From assembly GCA_902651635.1 (NCBI GenBank), contig CACRSC010000015.1:961090-1025089 (forward strand): a stretch of 64,000 nucleotides of DNA. Reading direction: 5' to 3'. Below are positions 33,676 through 45,981 of this stretch, piece after piece; position 1 is the first letter of the stretch; every line of letters begins with the position of its first letter. Source of the DNA: Mastigamoeba balamuthi (taxonomy: Eukaryota > Evosea > Mastigamoebida > Mastigamoebidae). A program made the position numbers and the translations under genes. The notes under the pieces were generated by a model, which worked only from the letters and a program-made list of their open reading frames with translations, searched no databases and was not told the DNA's origin.

Positions 33676-36049
33676 ATGGATGACATCGTGGTGAAGGCGT
33701 CCCACAAGAAGGTCCCCGGCGCCCTCACGCTCTCGGCCCAGCGCGGCGTGCTCCTCTGGCGCTGCAACCCCGAGCTCAACGACGAGCCCGTCACCATCCT
33801 CATCAGCGCCTGCCGCAAGCTCCAGCGCTCCAACAAGTCCAACGCGATCCGCATCGGTGCGACCCGTCTTTTTTCCCTCCCGGAATTACCAGATCCACAT
33901 CGCTCAAATACACCCGGAATTCAGAGACTGGCGACGGCAAGTACGACTTCACGATCGCGCTGCAGGGCGACAAGGACAAGTTCGTCCTCGCCCTCGCCGC
34001 CTTCCTCCCCGGCGCCCCGCCAGCGGCCCCCCAGGCCCCCGCGGCCCCGCGCGTCATCAGCGCCGCCGCCCTCCAGCAGTCCGCCGTCCCCTACATTCCC
34101 GACGCCACGTCATCATCGTCGTCGTCGCGACCCGCTCCTCCCGCGCACCACGCGAGGCGGACGTCCCCGGCGCCCGCGGCCCCTTCGCCGGACAAGCGGC
34201 CGACGCCGTCGCCGTCGTCTGTGACGTCATCATCGGCGTCGGAGCCGCCGGCCAAGCGGGCGAGGGCGGCGTCGGAGACGCCGGAGCCGCGGGGCAGCGC
34301 GGACGCGTCGCAGACGACGACGCCGGCCACGTCACCGCCGCCGCAGGCGACGGCGTCCGGGGCGGCGACGCCGGCGCCGGCGGCAGAGGCGGTCGTGGCG
34401 GAGAACGAGGAGGAGGAGCGCCTGCGGCTCGAGTCGCAGCGGAAGCTGCTCGACTCGGAGGTGAAGCGCATGGCGGCCGAGTGGCGCAACCGCCGCAGGA
34501 AGGACACGGACGAGCAGATGCGGCTGGTGCGCATGGAGGCCGAGAAGGCGCGCGAGGACAGGCGGCGGCGGGCGCTCGAGGACGCGGGGCTGGCGGCGGC
34601 CAAGAACGCGCTACTGCGGCAGGGCGCCGTGTCGGAGGAGGAGTTCTGGCGCACGGCGCGCCCGGGAGAGCTGCACACCCTCGCGCCGCTGCCGCCGCGC
34701 GGGGACCCGCGCCCCGTGCGCACGGGCGGCCGCATTGTCTACAACCTCAGCGGCGAGGACATACGCAACGTGCGTGGCCAGCCACGCTGCCGCCGCTGCT
34801 GTGCCCTCGCGGATGTTTGGTGGGCAGCTGGGCAGTGGCTTGGGTCGTGGACTTGATGCGAGGATTGGCGGGAATGCGCTGGATGAATCAACTGAGAACG
34901 GCGGCCACACTCACCGCCGCTGCTTGCCTGCAGTTCCTGCGGAGGATACCGGGGCTCAAGGAGGCGTACGAGCGGCAGGTGCCCGCCCAGAAGAGCGCGG
35001 CGCAGTTCTGGAAGGACTTCATCGTCGAGCGCTACCACAGCGCGGCTGCTGCTGGCGGGGCCGCTGGCGGGGCCGCGCCGGCCAAGAGGAGCGCGGACAT
35101 CGAGCCCAAGCTGCTGGTGGCCGCCCGGGGGCAGGACGTCGCCGAGGACCTGACGACGGAGGAGGCCAACCCCGAGGACGTGTCGATCAGCGAGCTGGCC
35201 TCGAGGACGCACGTCGTGCAGGCCAGCCAGCAGTTCCAGACGCAGCAGCTGCAGATACAGATGCAGCAGAAGCTGCTGCTCAACAGGATCAACCAGCGCG
35301 CCATGATCGATATCGGCGCCCTCGTCGAGTGCTCCGACGACCACGTCAAGCCCGCCGCCGTCCAGCGTGAGGCTCCCAGCCAGCTCTCTCTACTCTATTT
35401 CTGGTGGCTGGCCTGACTGTATTGGGTGGGCTGCACCGCAGCTGCCATGAGCACCGCGGAGCTAACGAAACTGCGGGACCTGCTGGAGCCTCCAAAGCCC
35501 GTGTTCGCGCAACTGGCGATACAGGACTACGGGGCGTACTTCAAGAACACGCAGGAGCCTCCGTATGGCAACTCACTGCCCCTCACGACGAGCCTCTCAC
35601 TTTGGCCGCCGTACAGAGCCCGGGAGTGGATCACGGAGGACCCGGTGGAGGTCGCTGACAGGGTGGTCAGCAACCCGCCCAAGACGTCGCTGGAGGACGC
35701 CGTCTCCATCCTGCAGAACTGCAACTACTCGGCCGTGCAGGCTGCGTTGCGGACGCACGGCGCGCAGGCCCTGGGCAAGCCGCAGCAGGACGAGGTCGAC
35801 GGCCTGCGCACAGTGTGCGGGGAGGCACAGAACATACTGACCGAGTTCTGGGCCAGCTTCCCGATTGCCACGAAGGCGTCGCGGGCTCGGGCCGATGCGA
35901 TCGCCGTGGTCGCCCGAAGCAAGTGGGACGCGGTGCACGCCATGTGGGCGAACGAGATGTCGCAGAGCCGCAGGGTCGTGATGGAGAAGGTGCTGGAGCA
36001 GTACCGCGCTGCCATAGAGGCGTCGGAGAAGACTGCACTACCACACTGA
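33676..36049 (+). CDS. GTF2H1: TFIIH core subunit p62 / Tfb1
   Basis: Four exons. The N-terminal PH-like domain begins VVKASHKKVPGALTLSAQRG and continues across an intron to KYDFTIALQGDKDKFV. A Pro/Ser/Ala-rich linker and a basic helix follow, then two BSD-type segments: AVSEEEFWRTARPGE with GGRIVYNLSGEDI, and FLRRIPGLKEAYERQVP with SAAQFWKDFIVERY. The C-terminal helical part (ELTKLRDLLEPPKP to VLEQYRAAIEASE) fits the p62 end. It functions in nucleotide-excision repair and Pol II initiation as part of TFIIH. ATG 33676 is followed at once by the PH domain. Confidence 0.92.
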
Positions 36050-36780
36050 GACCTCCCTCGCAAGCCAGGAGATCTTGCTCTTCTCGTTCTTTATGTTGTT
36101 TTTTTGCAAAAGCCATCTGCTGCGTGCTGTATTGCTAGCGGGATGTAGGTCAAAAGACAGAGGAGCGGAAAGAGAAGTTCGCAGTGCTCGTGTTACCACC
36201 TGTATGCATGTGCCAATGCACCCACAGGTCCCCTCCCAACAGCTTGGTAGGTTATCCTCGCGGTGTGCAACTGTTGAGAATCAAGCTATTCTGAGCATAT
36301 CAACTCCATGGGCAATACAGCATTCGCCGCTGTCGCCGCCACAGGCTCGCACCAAAACCTCGTGGACTCTACCCTATGTGTGCTTCTTTCTTCCGAGGTG
36401 GCACGGCAAGAGGAGGGGGTGCAGCTTCGATGAGCCGTCAACGGTCAAGTGGAAATGATCGCGGCGCTCGTTGAGAGACCCTGAGTAGCGCCCTGCGTGG
36501 CCCAGGTGTGGTGCCGCTGCCGGAACAAGGGGCTTCGGGGGCCCCCGGTACTCACTCGGCAGAAGGGGAAACAAGGGGCTTCGGGGGCCCCCAGTGCTCG
36601 CTCGGCAGCAGGGGAATGTTGCGGCGGATGTAGCTCATCGAGGCGTAGAAGCGCGACGCTGGGTGCATACCCAGGAAGCCCCACGGTGGCAGAATGCCTC
36701 GCGCTTTAAAGCCAATGCCTAACTCACAAACAAGTGGATTGTGGCCTTTATCAAACAGTTGTATCGAAGAACGGGCTCGA
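36050..36780. other. Intergenic stretch with tandem repeat, no gene seen
   Basis: This 731-base convergent intergenic region lies between p62 and FANCM. Open frames are short and without motifs. It contains a two-copy 46-bp repeat, listed separately. Confidence 0.6.
36524..36615. repeat. Two-copy 46-bp tandem repeat with GGGGGCCCCC palindrome
   Basis: Copies at 36524-36569 and 36570-36615 differ at only a few bases. Each contains AAGGGGCTTCGGGGGCCCCC, whose 3' part is self-complementary, so each unit could form a GC-rich hairpin. Confidence 0.8.
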
Positions 36781-39700
36781 TCAATCCATCATCTCTTCGA
36801 AGATGTCCATCTCCGAGCGCAGGTGATCGAGTATTGCTTGTGCAACCTCTTCTCGCAAACCGGTGTGCTGCTTGATCTCCCCTGTAGACTTGCAGTTGAC
36901 AATCTCCTGCAGGTCACACTTGGACAGTGCTGCGCACGCCGCCACAACGCTTACTTTGGCTATTCCCTCCAAGTAAGTGATCCCCTGCGACAAATTGATG
37001 TGAGACGTGGCGAAAAGCGAGTAAAATCGCACCCCTGCCTTTGGTCGCAAAAACTCTGGTGTGACCGAAGACAGCTCCGACGGAAACTCGGAGGCTGCAA
37101 CGCTGATGAAGTTGGCAGTCTCCGCAGATCCGCGCGAGGATAGGATCACCAGCCCGCGAGTCGCGATTTCGCACAAGGGCGGGGGTATCACGAAGCACTT
37201 CTCCAGAGGCGACCTCTCGAGCACGAGCTTCACGCGCTTGTACTTGTCCATTGCCCTCGCGCACAGCGCGGCAACGCTCTCTGCCTCGCCGGGCTTCGAC
37301 CTGATGCTCGCCAACCGCCTCCGTATTACGCAGCCGCAGTTGTCCGCCGACCCGAACGCTGCGGTGCCAAGGAAGCTGAACGGGCAGGCGACGGGCCGCG
37401 CTCCTAATCTGTCGAGGTGCAGGGCGAGGCCATCGCTGTCCTCCAGGCTGAGCAACACTGCACGGCCGGCCACTGGGGCGTTTTCCGCCGGCTGCTGCTG
37501 CGCTTGTCCCTCGCAGGCAGAAGCGGCCAGACCCGTGTCACTGTGTTCGACCTCGACGGGCTTGGTGGCTTGCGGGGCTTGCGGGGCTTGCGGCAGGGGA
37601 TGAACCGCTGTTGTCACGGAAGCCGAAGGCGCCGAGGTCTTGTGGGGCGACGGCGGCTGTGAAGGAGCTCTTTCGCCATCGGTAAAGTCTGACCCGGAGT
37701 CGTAGTCGGAGCCCTCGTCGTTGGACAGGTTGCCGCGCGCTTTCTCGCTCAAGTCGCCGAGCTTCAGTTTCAGCCTCGATCGCCTGAACTTCTCCGGCGT
37801 CGTGAACGGCCCGCCCGCTGGCTGCTGCGAGAGCAGCGACATCCTGGTAGTGGTCGCTCAGGCACTGAGAGTTGAGGGCAGGAAACCGCGGAATACCTGT
37901 ACATGGCCATCTCGTCCCCAGCGCCGGCGTCGCTGTCCGAACCCTCGGCCTCGTCTGCAGAGCTCTGGGTTGCGTACTCGATCTTGTCCGAAACGAACGA
38001 CTGCGAGTAGTGGTCCTGGCTTCGGGTGGGCTCTTCCTCATCTCCGCTGGCCTCTGGACCGCTCACCCTGTCGACCGCCCAGCGTGAGACCGCCAAAAAG
38101 AGCGTAGGGTGTGGAGTCTCACGTGGCCTCGTCGTCGATAAATTCCTGGACTTCAAGCCCGCTCGGCACCGGCAGTCGGTGCAGTCTGGACAGCGTCTTT
38201 CGCGGGAGAGGAGACTCGTCCGACGTGTAAGGCGAGTCCAGAGCTGGCTGCGCTACGGCTGGCGGAGGGCCTTTTTTCAGTCTGCATGCGCTAGTCAGTT
38301 TCTGCCGCCATGGAGCAAATGATACCGTTTCAGCGGCGGGTGGGGAGTGACTGGTGAGTCCACGGCTGCCGGAGCCCCTCCCACGGTTGTCTTCCTGGGC
38401 GGGGTCGCAAGGGGAGACGGCTGTTTCACTGCCGCTCGCGGCTCTGTCGGCTTCTGTGGCGACACACATGGCGAGCCCGGCGACGACAGCAACGAGATGG
38501 TCGGGATGTCCGGTTTCGGAAGCCCAGCAAGCCTCGCCCGTCCCTTCTGCCTACCGGGATTTTAGATGGCGTCGTTTTCAGTATGCTCACAGCGTGGTTA
38601 CCCTTGTGGGGGTCTTGAAAACAGGGTCTGGGAATGACTGCGGCTGCTGCTGTCGAGGGTGTTGCGGCGGAGTCCTCGGCGGCTCGTCCACCACCGCCTT
38701 GCTCTCCTCTGAAACAATCGCAGCCGAGGCGGCAGGGACGGGGGCAGCGGCAGCGACCACGGGGGTCGGAGGAGCAGCGTCCACAATTGGTGCCTGGGCT
38801 GGTGCGTCTGGCAATTCGTCCAGCCCTGGAGGAAGTGGGATGTCAATGTCCATCTGAGAGCACGGGATCTGTTGGGCCTCGAACGCATACGGCGAGAGCG
38901 CGGCGTCGTCGTCCCCCATCTCCGCGTCTGTCACGGGAGGAGCGGCATCGCCGTCGACTGCCGTCGCTACTTGCGGCACTGCAACGTGCTTGTCTGCTGG
39001 GACTTCGGTTGTAACCGTAGGAGTGGCCTTTCCCGTCGAGTCACTCGAGGATATCACGACGGGTTCCATGCTCGCGTCGACCATCGGCTTCTTGGCCTCC
39101 CCGCCAAACGTGGCTACCGGCGATCGCTGCGCGTTTGCCGCATCGACCGTAGGCGGCTGTGCACCCATTGCCTCTTTGCTCGGCACTGGGTCGTTTGCGG
39201 GAGCTGAGGTATCTGCAGCGGGAGCACTCGTGCCACTTGGCTGAGGCCCCGCGGCCTGGAACTTGTGCTCCGAGGGGTTGTACAGGAACTGGGCCAGCAT
39301 AACCACCGGCTTGCTCGCCCTGGGCTTTGGCTTCTCCACCGCCTTGACCTCGTTGGCATCGGTGCCGCAGGGCTTCTGCTGCGGCTTCGACGTGTCCTCG
39401 GCCTTCGTTGGGGGCCCCGTCTTCTTTGGCTCAGTTTGTTCCTTGTTCTTGCGTCGGCGCTTCTTTGACTGTTCCGCATCGCTCTCGGGCTCCTCCCGCT
39501 TCCTCTTTTTCCCTTCCTTATCCTTGGACTTTGTGCTCTTGTCCTTCTCCCTCTCCTCCTTCTCCTTCTTCTCCTTGTGCTTGTCCTTGTGCTTTTTGGA
39601 GCTTTTCTTGCGGCTTTCCGACTCGCTCTCCGAGTCAGACGAGCTGGCGTGCTTGTGCTTGTGGTGCTTGTGCTTTTTGCTCTTGTGCTTGTGGTCCGAA

Positions 39701-42700
39701 TGATGATGACGGGACTTGTGCTTGTGTTTTCCGCTATCATCGCTGTCCGAGGACGAGCTCGAGGACGCCTTCTTTTTCTCTTTCTCCTTGTGCTTCCGTG
39801 TCTTACCGTCGTTGCTCTGCTCATCCTCGATCTTGGCCTTGTCCGGTTGCTCGCCAGCTGCAGAGGCAACGCTCTGGTCCAACGGTTTGGCAGGCGGTGG
39901 TGGGGCAGTTCGGTCTTCTTTCTGTTCCGCTGACGGCTTCTGGTCGGCTGAATCGCGCTTGTAGTCTTGCCCAGGGACGGAAGCAACCTTGCGCTCGCCA
40001 TTGGTCACTACGGCTGCGGCTGCTTCTTTTGTTTCGGCTGGAACGTGGGCCGGGTCGGAGACAACAAATGGGGACTCGTCCAGTAGAGGGCTACTGCACG
40101 ACGCGTCTGGGCGAAAATCGTACACGGGGCTTGGCTCTTCGAGTGTACGCACTGTGCTCGACAGCAGCAGCGAGAGTCTCGAGTGGCATATCTGCTCTCC
40201 GCAAAGTGTTAGATCAGTATCGAGACGTTCGTCAAGCAGTTGCTACCTTGTGGACCTGTGTGGGCAATGCCTGCCACGCCGGGTAGGCGTCGATCTCGAA
40301 CTTCCTTGTAGAAACCGCCACCTGCTGGCGGTCTTCTCCAGCGTCGGCAGTGGCAGAGCGGCCCTCTTCTCCGAACACACGGAATACGGGGCGCAGGTCC
40401 TTGGCCACGAGCTCGGGGCCCTCGGGGCACAGCGTGATGCTCTTGCTCGCAACCACACGCTTGAGGTTCTTGCTCTTGGCCTCGCCTCGCTTGTACGCAG
40501 CAGCCTCCTGCCCCTCGGTACAGAGGACAACTGGGAGCGTGGGCGAAACGTCAGGACTAACGCGCACAGCTTGGACTTGGATAGATACCAACGCGGCCGT
40601 CTCGCTTTCTGCCAGTCCTCCCCATTCGCTGTATCAACCTTGTGGGCGATTGCTGCGCGTCGAAGCACACGATCAGATCAACCTCGCCTGAATATTAAAT
40701 GAGAAACGAGAGCTGGTGACAGTGAGGATGTCACCGATGTCGAGTCCTTCTTCTCCAATGACAGTTGCCACCAGAGTGTTGAAGTCGCCTGCACGAAAGC
40801 TCTGGACTCATATAAGGGAAAGCAGAAAGACGAGTGTCTGGTTTCTCACTCGGACAATCTCTATCTGGTCGCTTTGCTTGATGCCGATGCCGCTCTTGCC
40901 CGTCGCCTGGCCGATGAACGACGCCACTCGGATCGTGGGCACGTGCGACGCGAGGATCTCGACTATCTGCGTGACGCTGTCCCTGTACTGCGTGAACACC
41001 ATAACGCGAGTCGCACTGGGGTCGTGATTCGCAAAGTGCGATACAACGACCTCCTCGAGCAGTGCGAGCTTCGGGTGCCGCTGCGATTGGCCCTGTGCAG
41101 CTGCCTCGGCCTCCACGAGCACCATGAGCTCGCGCCATTCCTGCATGGCCACTAGGTCCTTCTTGGCTCTGCTGGTGCCCTCAACAGCGTCAGACTCGAT
41201 GCTGCGGAGGCTCGCGAGGAACTGCGTCAGCCCGTGGTTCATGAGCAGGTTGTAGCAGTGGTAGAGCGATATCGCGATGCCAAAGCACGCCTCGGCCGCA
41301 CACATCGCGTTCCTGTCGAGCCCTCGCGGCGACCCGCGCATCTGCTCGCGCGCGGAGAGCAGCTTGTACCTGCTCCCGCGCTCGACATCGCGGTCGTAGT
41401 AGACGCCCAGCGAGACGAGCTTGTTCACGGGACCCCGGAGGATCTCGGCGAACTTGGCGCGGACGTTCTGCAGCCGCTCGGTCAGCGGCACCGTGAGGAC
41501 CTCGACGTCGCGCGCGTGCACGTACGGCGCGACGTCGGGATCGTCGTCAGTGCGCGCCTCGATGCGAGAGATGCGCAGGTTGCTGACGAGGTGCTGCACT
41601 GTCTTGCTGTCCGCTCCGGGGGACGCGGTCAGCGCGAGGACCCGGAAGTAGTTGGTCGCCTCTGCCACGCTGCGGACGACGCACGCGTACGCGTGGTTGC
41701 CCTGCGCCCGGTGGGCCTCGTCTACCACGAGCAGGCGTATCGAGGCCGCCGGGCACTTGCCCTGCTTGATGTCGTTCTGCACGATCTGCGGCGTCACGAA
41801 GAACACGTTCTTCTCCCCCCACTCGACGGCCCTCTGCTCCGGGCTCGTGTTCCCCGTCATCTCGCTCATCACGTTCTGCACGGGCGCTCTCAGTGAGCAA
41901 CAAGCTGAGCAACAGCAGCTGAGCGGTGCGCTCACGTCCGAGAGCCCCGTGAGCCTCTTGCACTCGATGATCTGCTGGGCGACCAGGGGCCGCGTGGGGG
42001 CCATGAAGACGACCTTGCCCCTGGGGAACCACCGGTGGAAGTTGGCCATGACCACCGCGGCCACCAGCGTCTTGCCGAGGCCCGTCGGCAGGCACACGAG
42101 CGTGTTGGCCTCGAGCGCAGCCCGCGCGATGGCGTACTGGTACTCGCGCCTCGGGTGCGCCGCGTCCTCCGGGTACACCCACGTGCCCTCTGTCTCGGGG
42201 TCCCTCTCAGGCGCTGCCTCCGACGCGTTCCTGCACACGACCCTCAGCGGCGAAGGGCACCCCGGCGCCTGCGAGGCCACGTCAGTCCAGTCGGCCGCAG
42301 CGACAGGAGCCGAGGGTACCGGAGGCTCGTCGCCGGGGAACACCAGCGGGTCCGCGGGCCTCGCCCGCCTGCGCAGCGGCGAGGGGCCCGTCGTCGCTGC
42401 AGCGGCCTGCGCAGGGATGTCGGAACCGCGCGCTGCCTGCGCGGGGCTGTCAGAGCCGCGCGCTGGCTGCACCGCCAGCGGGCCGCCCCGCAACTGTGGC
42501 GACTCGCCCACCGCTGCAGGCCCGTCCGCCTTCGCTGTCCGCCGTCTTGACGGCGTCACTGTCGCCACAGTCGCCGCCTCCGCCTGCGCGGGCCTGCGCT
42601 TCCCCGCGGGCGTCGCCACCGCAGGCAGTGCGAGCTGGGGCTGCGGCTGTGACGGTGGCCCCTGTGGGCTCTGCGGCGCTGCGACGGGTGCCGCTGGCTG

Positions 42701-43045
42701 CGGGGCGGGCGGCGACTGTTGGGCGGCAGAGGCGCGAGACGAGGCGGCGGCCGCGGCCTCCTCGGCTGCGAGGAGCGCGGCGATGGCTTCGGCGTCGTCG
42801 GCGATGTCGTCCTCGATCACGATGACGTCGTCGCGCGCGGCGGGGGCGGAGCTGGCGCTGGTCGGGGGAGGCGGCGGGGCGACAGGGCTGACGCGGAACA
42901 CCGGCGGCCGCTCGTCGTCGTCGTCAAAGTCGGAGATTTCCTGCGCCATGGGGGTGTCAGAGGCGCGGTGGGGTGCTGCTGTGGGTGGAGGGTGGGTGGC
43001 CAAGACCTCGTCCGCTTGCTGCAGCTGGGGTTTCCGACGCCCCAT
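36781..43045 (-). CDS. FANCM: FANCM/Hef/Mph1-type DNA translocase with XPF-like C-terminus
   Basis: Ten exons (43045-41936, 41875-40850, 40801-40735, 40687-40589, 40530-40247, 40191-38602, 38546-38326, 38281-38123, 38067-37897, 37843-36781) sum to 5,790 nt, exactly 1,929 codons plus stop. Helicase motifs: [12 protein letters not shown] (I), [10 protein letters not shown] (Ia), VVDEAHRA (II), LALTASPG (III), and [20 protein letters not shown] with RTGRKRDGR (VI), all in FANCM wording. A long disordered middle includes a Lys/His/Ser/Glu-rich tract (about 39420-39850). The last exon has an ERCC4-like domain without the catalytic ERK motif (VIRRRLASI instead) and a tandem HhH-like end. It remodels stalled forks and D-loops in the nucleus. 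Start MGRRKPQL follows an AATATC element by 26 bases. Confidence 0.93.
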
Positions 43046-43430
43046 CAGATGAAAATCGGGAATGCGAAGAAATATCACAAAATTATCCAGGGGATCCAAA
43101 AATCCGTATTGTCTAGTTGACTTACGCAAGAGTCACCATGCAATCACCCAAGTGTGCCATTATTTCCGGAACCGGTCACACATTCATTCCTCACCATCGA
43201 GGTGCTTGTTGACCGCCTTCCAAAAGAAATTATTGCCATGTGCTCCACGTGAATTCATACCCATTATTCACTGCGCCCAACCCGCGCTAAACTTGTGCAG
43301 CTGGCAGGATGAACAGAGGGCGTTGTCCCCTGTCCTGGCAGTGGCTCGGCCATCTCGGGGCGTAGATGCTGATTACCAACTGCGCCCCCCTCAGAATGAG
43401 GAAAGGGGCTGATTTAAGATAAAACTTTAG
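43046..43430. other. Intergenic stretch upstream of FANCM, no gene seen
   Basis: Contains the AATATC element at 43071-43076 near the FANCM start. The rest shows no motif-bearing frame on either strand. Confidence 0.5.
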
Positions 43431-44023
43431 TACACATTTAAGGACTCCGCGTCACTCCGTGACTTGGCTCTTAAGTAAAAACTTTAAAATTCTTACTTAT
43501 TCTATATCTATATTATTATTATTATTATATATAAAGTTAAAATATAAGGTTAGTAATAAGGTTGTTTTGCTTTTGAATTTTAGATTTAAATATTCATATA
43601 AGAATCCATCCTCAAGAATTAACTATCTTGGAACCTAAATCTAAATCTTTAATCTTCTTCCTTAAAATTCTCTCCTTATTATATTATTATTATTATTATT
43701 ATTAAAGTTAAAATATAAGGTTAGTAATAAGGTGATTTACGTTTTGAATTTTAGATTTAAATATTTCTATAAGAATCCATCCTCAAGAAATAACTATCTT
43801 GAAACCTTCAACTGGAATCTTCATCGTCCATCATCTGGTCATCTTAAAGTCATTCCTCGAAATCATCCTCATAGAAACACCTTCATAGAACACTTAGTTG
43901 GATCATCGTCTATCATCCTCTTGGTTCTCGGTTCAATTCCCTCCATCTTCATTTTATTCTTCATCTTCGTCGTTTGGTCAAGGGTACACATCCCGTTCGT
44001 AGGATTGAAAGTAGAACGGAAAT
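43431..44023. other. AT-rich tract abutting assembly gap
   Basis: Base composition changes abruptly to strongly AT-rich, with TTA/ATT microsatellites and a two-copy repeat. It contains no supported gene and is unlike the GC-rich remainder of the window. It could be an inserted element, a centromere-like or intergenic island, or foreign DNA joined during assembly. Confidence 0.7.
43512..43807. repeat. Two diverged ~125-bp AT-rich direct repeats, 171-bp offset
   Basis: About 43512-43636 and 43683-43807 share AAAGTTAAAATATAAGGTTA and most of the following 90 bases, including AAGAATCCATCCTCAAGAA. Each is preceded by an (ATT)n microsatellite. Confidence 0.85.
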
Positions 44024-44549
44024 NNNNNNNNNNNNNNNNNNNNNNNNNNNNNNNNNNNNNNNNNNNNNNNNNNNNNNNNNNNNNNNNNNNNNNNNNNNNN
44101 NNNNNNNNNNNNNNNNNNNNNNNNNNNNNNNNNNNNNNNNNNNNNNNNNNNNNNNNNNNNNNNNNNNNNNNNNNNNNNNNNNNNNNNNNNNNNNNNNNNN
44201 NNNNNNNNNNNNNNNNNNNNNNNNNNNNNNNNNNNNNNNNNNNNNNNNNNNNNNNNNNNNNNNNNNNNNNNNNNNNNNNNNNNNNNNNNNNNNNNNNNNN
44301 NNNNNNNNNNNNNNNNNNNNNNNNNNNNNNNNNNNNNNNNNNNNNNNNNNNNNNNNNNNNNNNNNNNNNNNNNNNNNNNNNNNNNNNNNNNNNNNNNNNN
44401 NNNNNNNNNNNNNNNNNNNNNNNNNNNNNNNNNNNNNNNNNNNNNNNNNNNNNNNNNNNNNNNNNNNNNNNNNNNNNNNNNNNNNNNNNNNNNNNNNNNN
44501 NNNNNNNNNNNNNNNNNNNNNNNNNNNNNNNNNNNNNNNNNNNNNNNNN
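44024..44549. other. Assembly gap (526 N)
   Basis: 526 undetermined bases between an AT-rich and a GC-rich segment. Confidence 1.
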
Positions 44550-45511
44550 CCCTGAGTCCCTGGGGCCGTGAGCTCCGACCTGCGGAGGCCCGTCGCCGCC
44601 GAGGGTTGGCACGAGCTCTGAGTGCTCCCGCAGCCCTGGAGTATCAACACGGCGGGTGTCGTACACAAGGTCTGCTCGCTAGGCGGTGAAGGTCGCGCCC
44701 GTGACTGACTGGTGGCGTCGGAGACTGTGGCCTCGGGCATCGGTTGAGCTGCACAAAGCCTGGGAAACCAACAGACAGCGAGGAGACTCCCATTCGCGTC
44801 ACCCTCACCCAAGAAGATGGCGGGAACCAGTCGGTCACGCAGCGCAGCCCAGCGCGAGGGAGAGGGAAGTTTGGTTTCGGGTCCGCATGAATCGGAATTG
44901 AAAGCAATCTGGAAAAAAACAATGCTGCACCGCATCTCGGGTGCATTTCTCCCCGTCAGCCAAATCGTGCGGCCAGCCACGGGGCTGTTGGACACACCGG
45001 GGCCCTCATTTCTTCTGCTCCGCACTCCTCGTGCAGTGCCACCTGCGTTGCGTCACGGCCCGCGTCTATGGGCACACAGAGGGCGCACCAGCCACTGGCG
45101 ACACACGCCAAAGGGAGGGCGTGCGGGACCAACAGAGGGCACCGCCCCCGTGCCTGGCGGTGGCATGGCCCCATCTCAGGACAGACCACGACGGTCCCCG
45201 CCCTCGAGGCCGAAGAAGCACTGCGAGAACGAGAGGACCGGCGCGAGCAGAGACCAAGGCGCGTATCCAACGCGGCGGCCGCCCGAGTCGCCCGAGTTTG
45301 TGCTTGAAACACAAAGGGGCGAAATGAAATTAATGGTCGCGGAATTCACAGACAACGATACTCGGCAATGGAGGGCTCCCAGCAGCACAAAGAGAACGGG
45401 AACGAACTGATCGCGCAGCCAACCCGAGACAAATTCCGATTCTGGGTTCGAGTGAATTGGAATGTGTTTGAATTGAATCGGGCGCGATGGTAACAAGCCC
45501 TCGGTGGGAAT
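44550..45511. other. GC-rich stretch without a supported gene
   Basis: Several open frames on both strands overlap, but none shows a domain, a helix pattern or plausible splice structure. It might hold UTRs or an unrecognised gene cut by the gap. Confidence 0.4.
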
Positions 45512-45744
45512 ATGCAAGGCAGAGACTTGGACAGAGCAGCGTCCGTCATCATGCTGCTGTGCGCCGTGCTGCTGGAAGAGCGCAAAGGGTTCTGGGAAAG
45601 GCACACCATGCGGGTGCGGGTGCGGGGGTGCGGGCGGGAGACTCGGGACACGNGGACGCCAGGCTGGTCTGCGCCCTCCTCCACGGCGCCCAGCCCGCCC
45701 CCGGCGCCGCCCTGGCCGCCTGCGTCGCCCAGGACGTCCTGTAG
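45512..45744 (+). CDS. Possible small protein, two exons, low confidence
   Basis: Exon-like text MQGRDLDRAASVIMLLCAVL followed by EERKGFWERH, and after a short G-rich putative intron LVCALLHGAQPAPGAALAAC with CVAQDVL before a stop. Both pieces are helical and plausible. The junction (about 45624-45664) contains the single undetermined base at 45653, so the frame cannot be confirmed. No family recognised. Confidence 0.3.
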
Positions 45745-45981
45745 GTGGCAAGGGTGCCCAGCGACCGCCACTGCAGGGTTGTAGCACCAAACGCACTCCA
45801 TCGTTACTATTGACTGGACTGTGAGAAACCAACGAGGCCTATTTATCATCGGATTCCACCAACCAACGTCATTCTTCTGTCCATTCACGGCATGGTGATT
45901 GTGAACAGACTTGAGTGACGTGCATCGTAGGTTGCTGTGCTTATTGTATTTGGTTGCCTGATGATGATACAGATTGCATGG

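Noticed and set aside
44641-45410. Several 80-200-codon frames between the gap and 45511
   Set aside because: All three frames on both strands are partly open. No motif, no consistent splice model, and codon patterns differ between neighbours.
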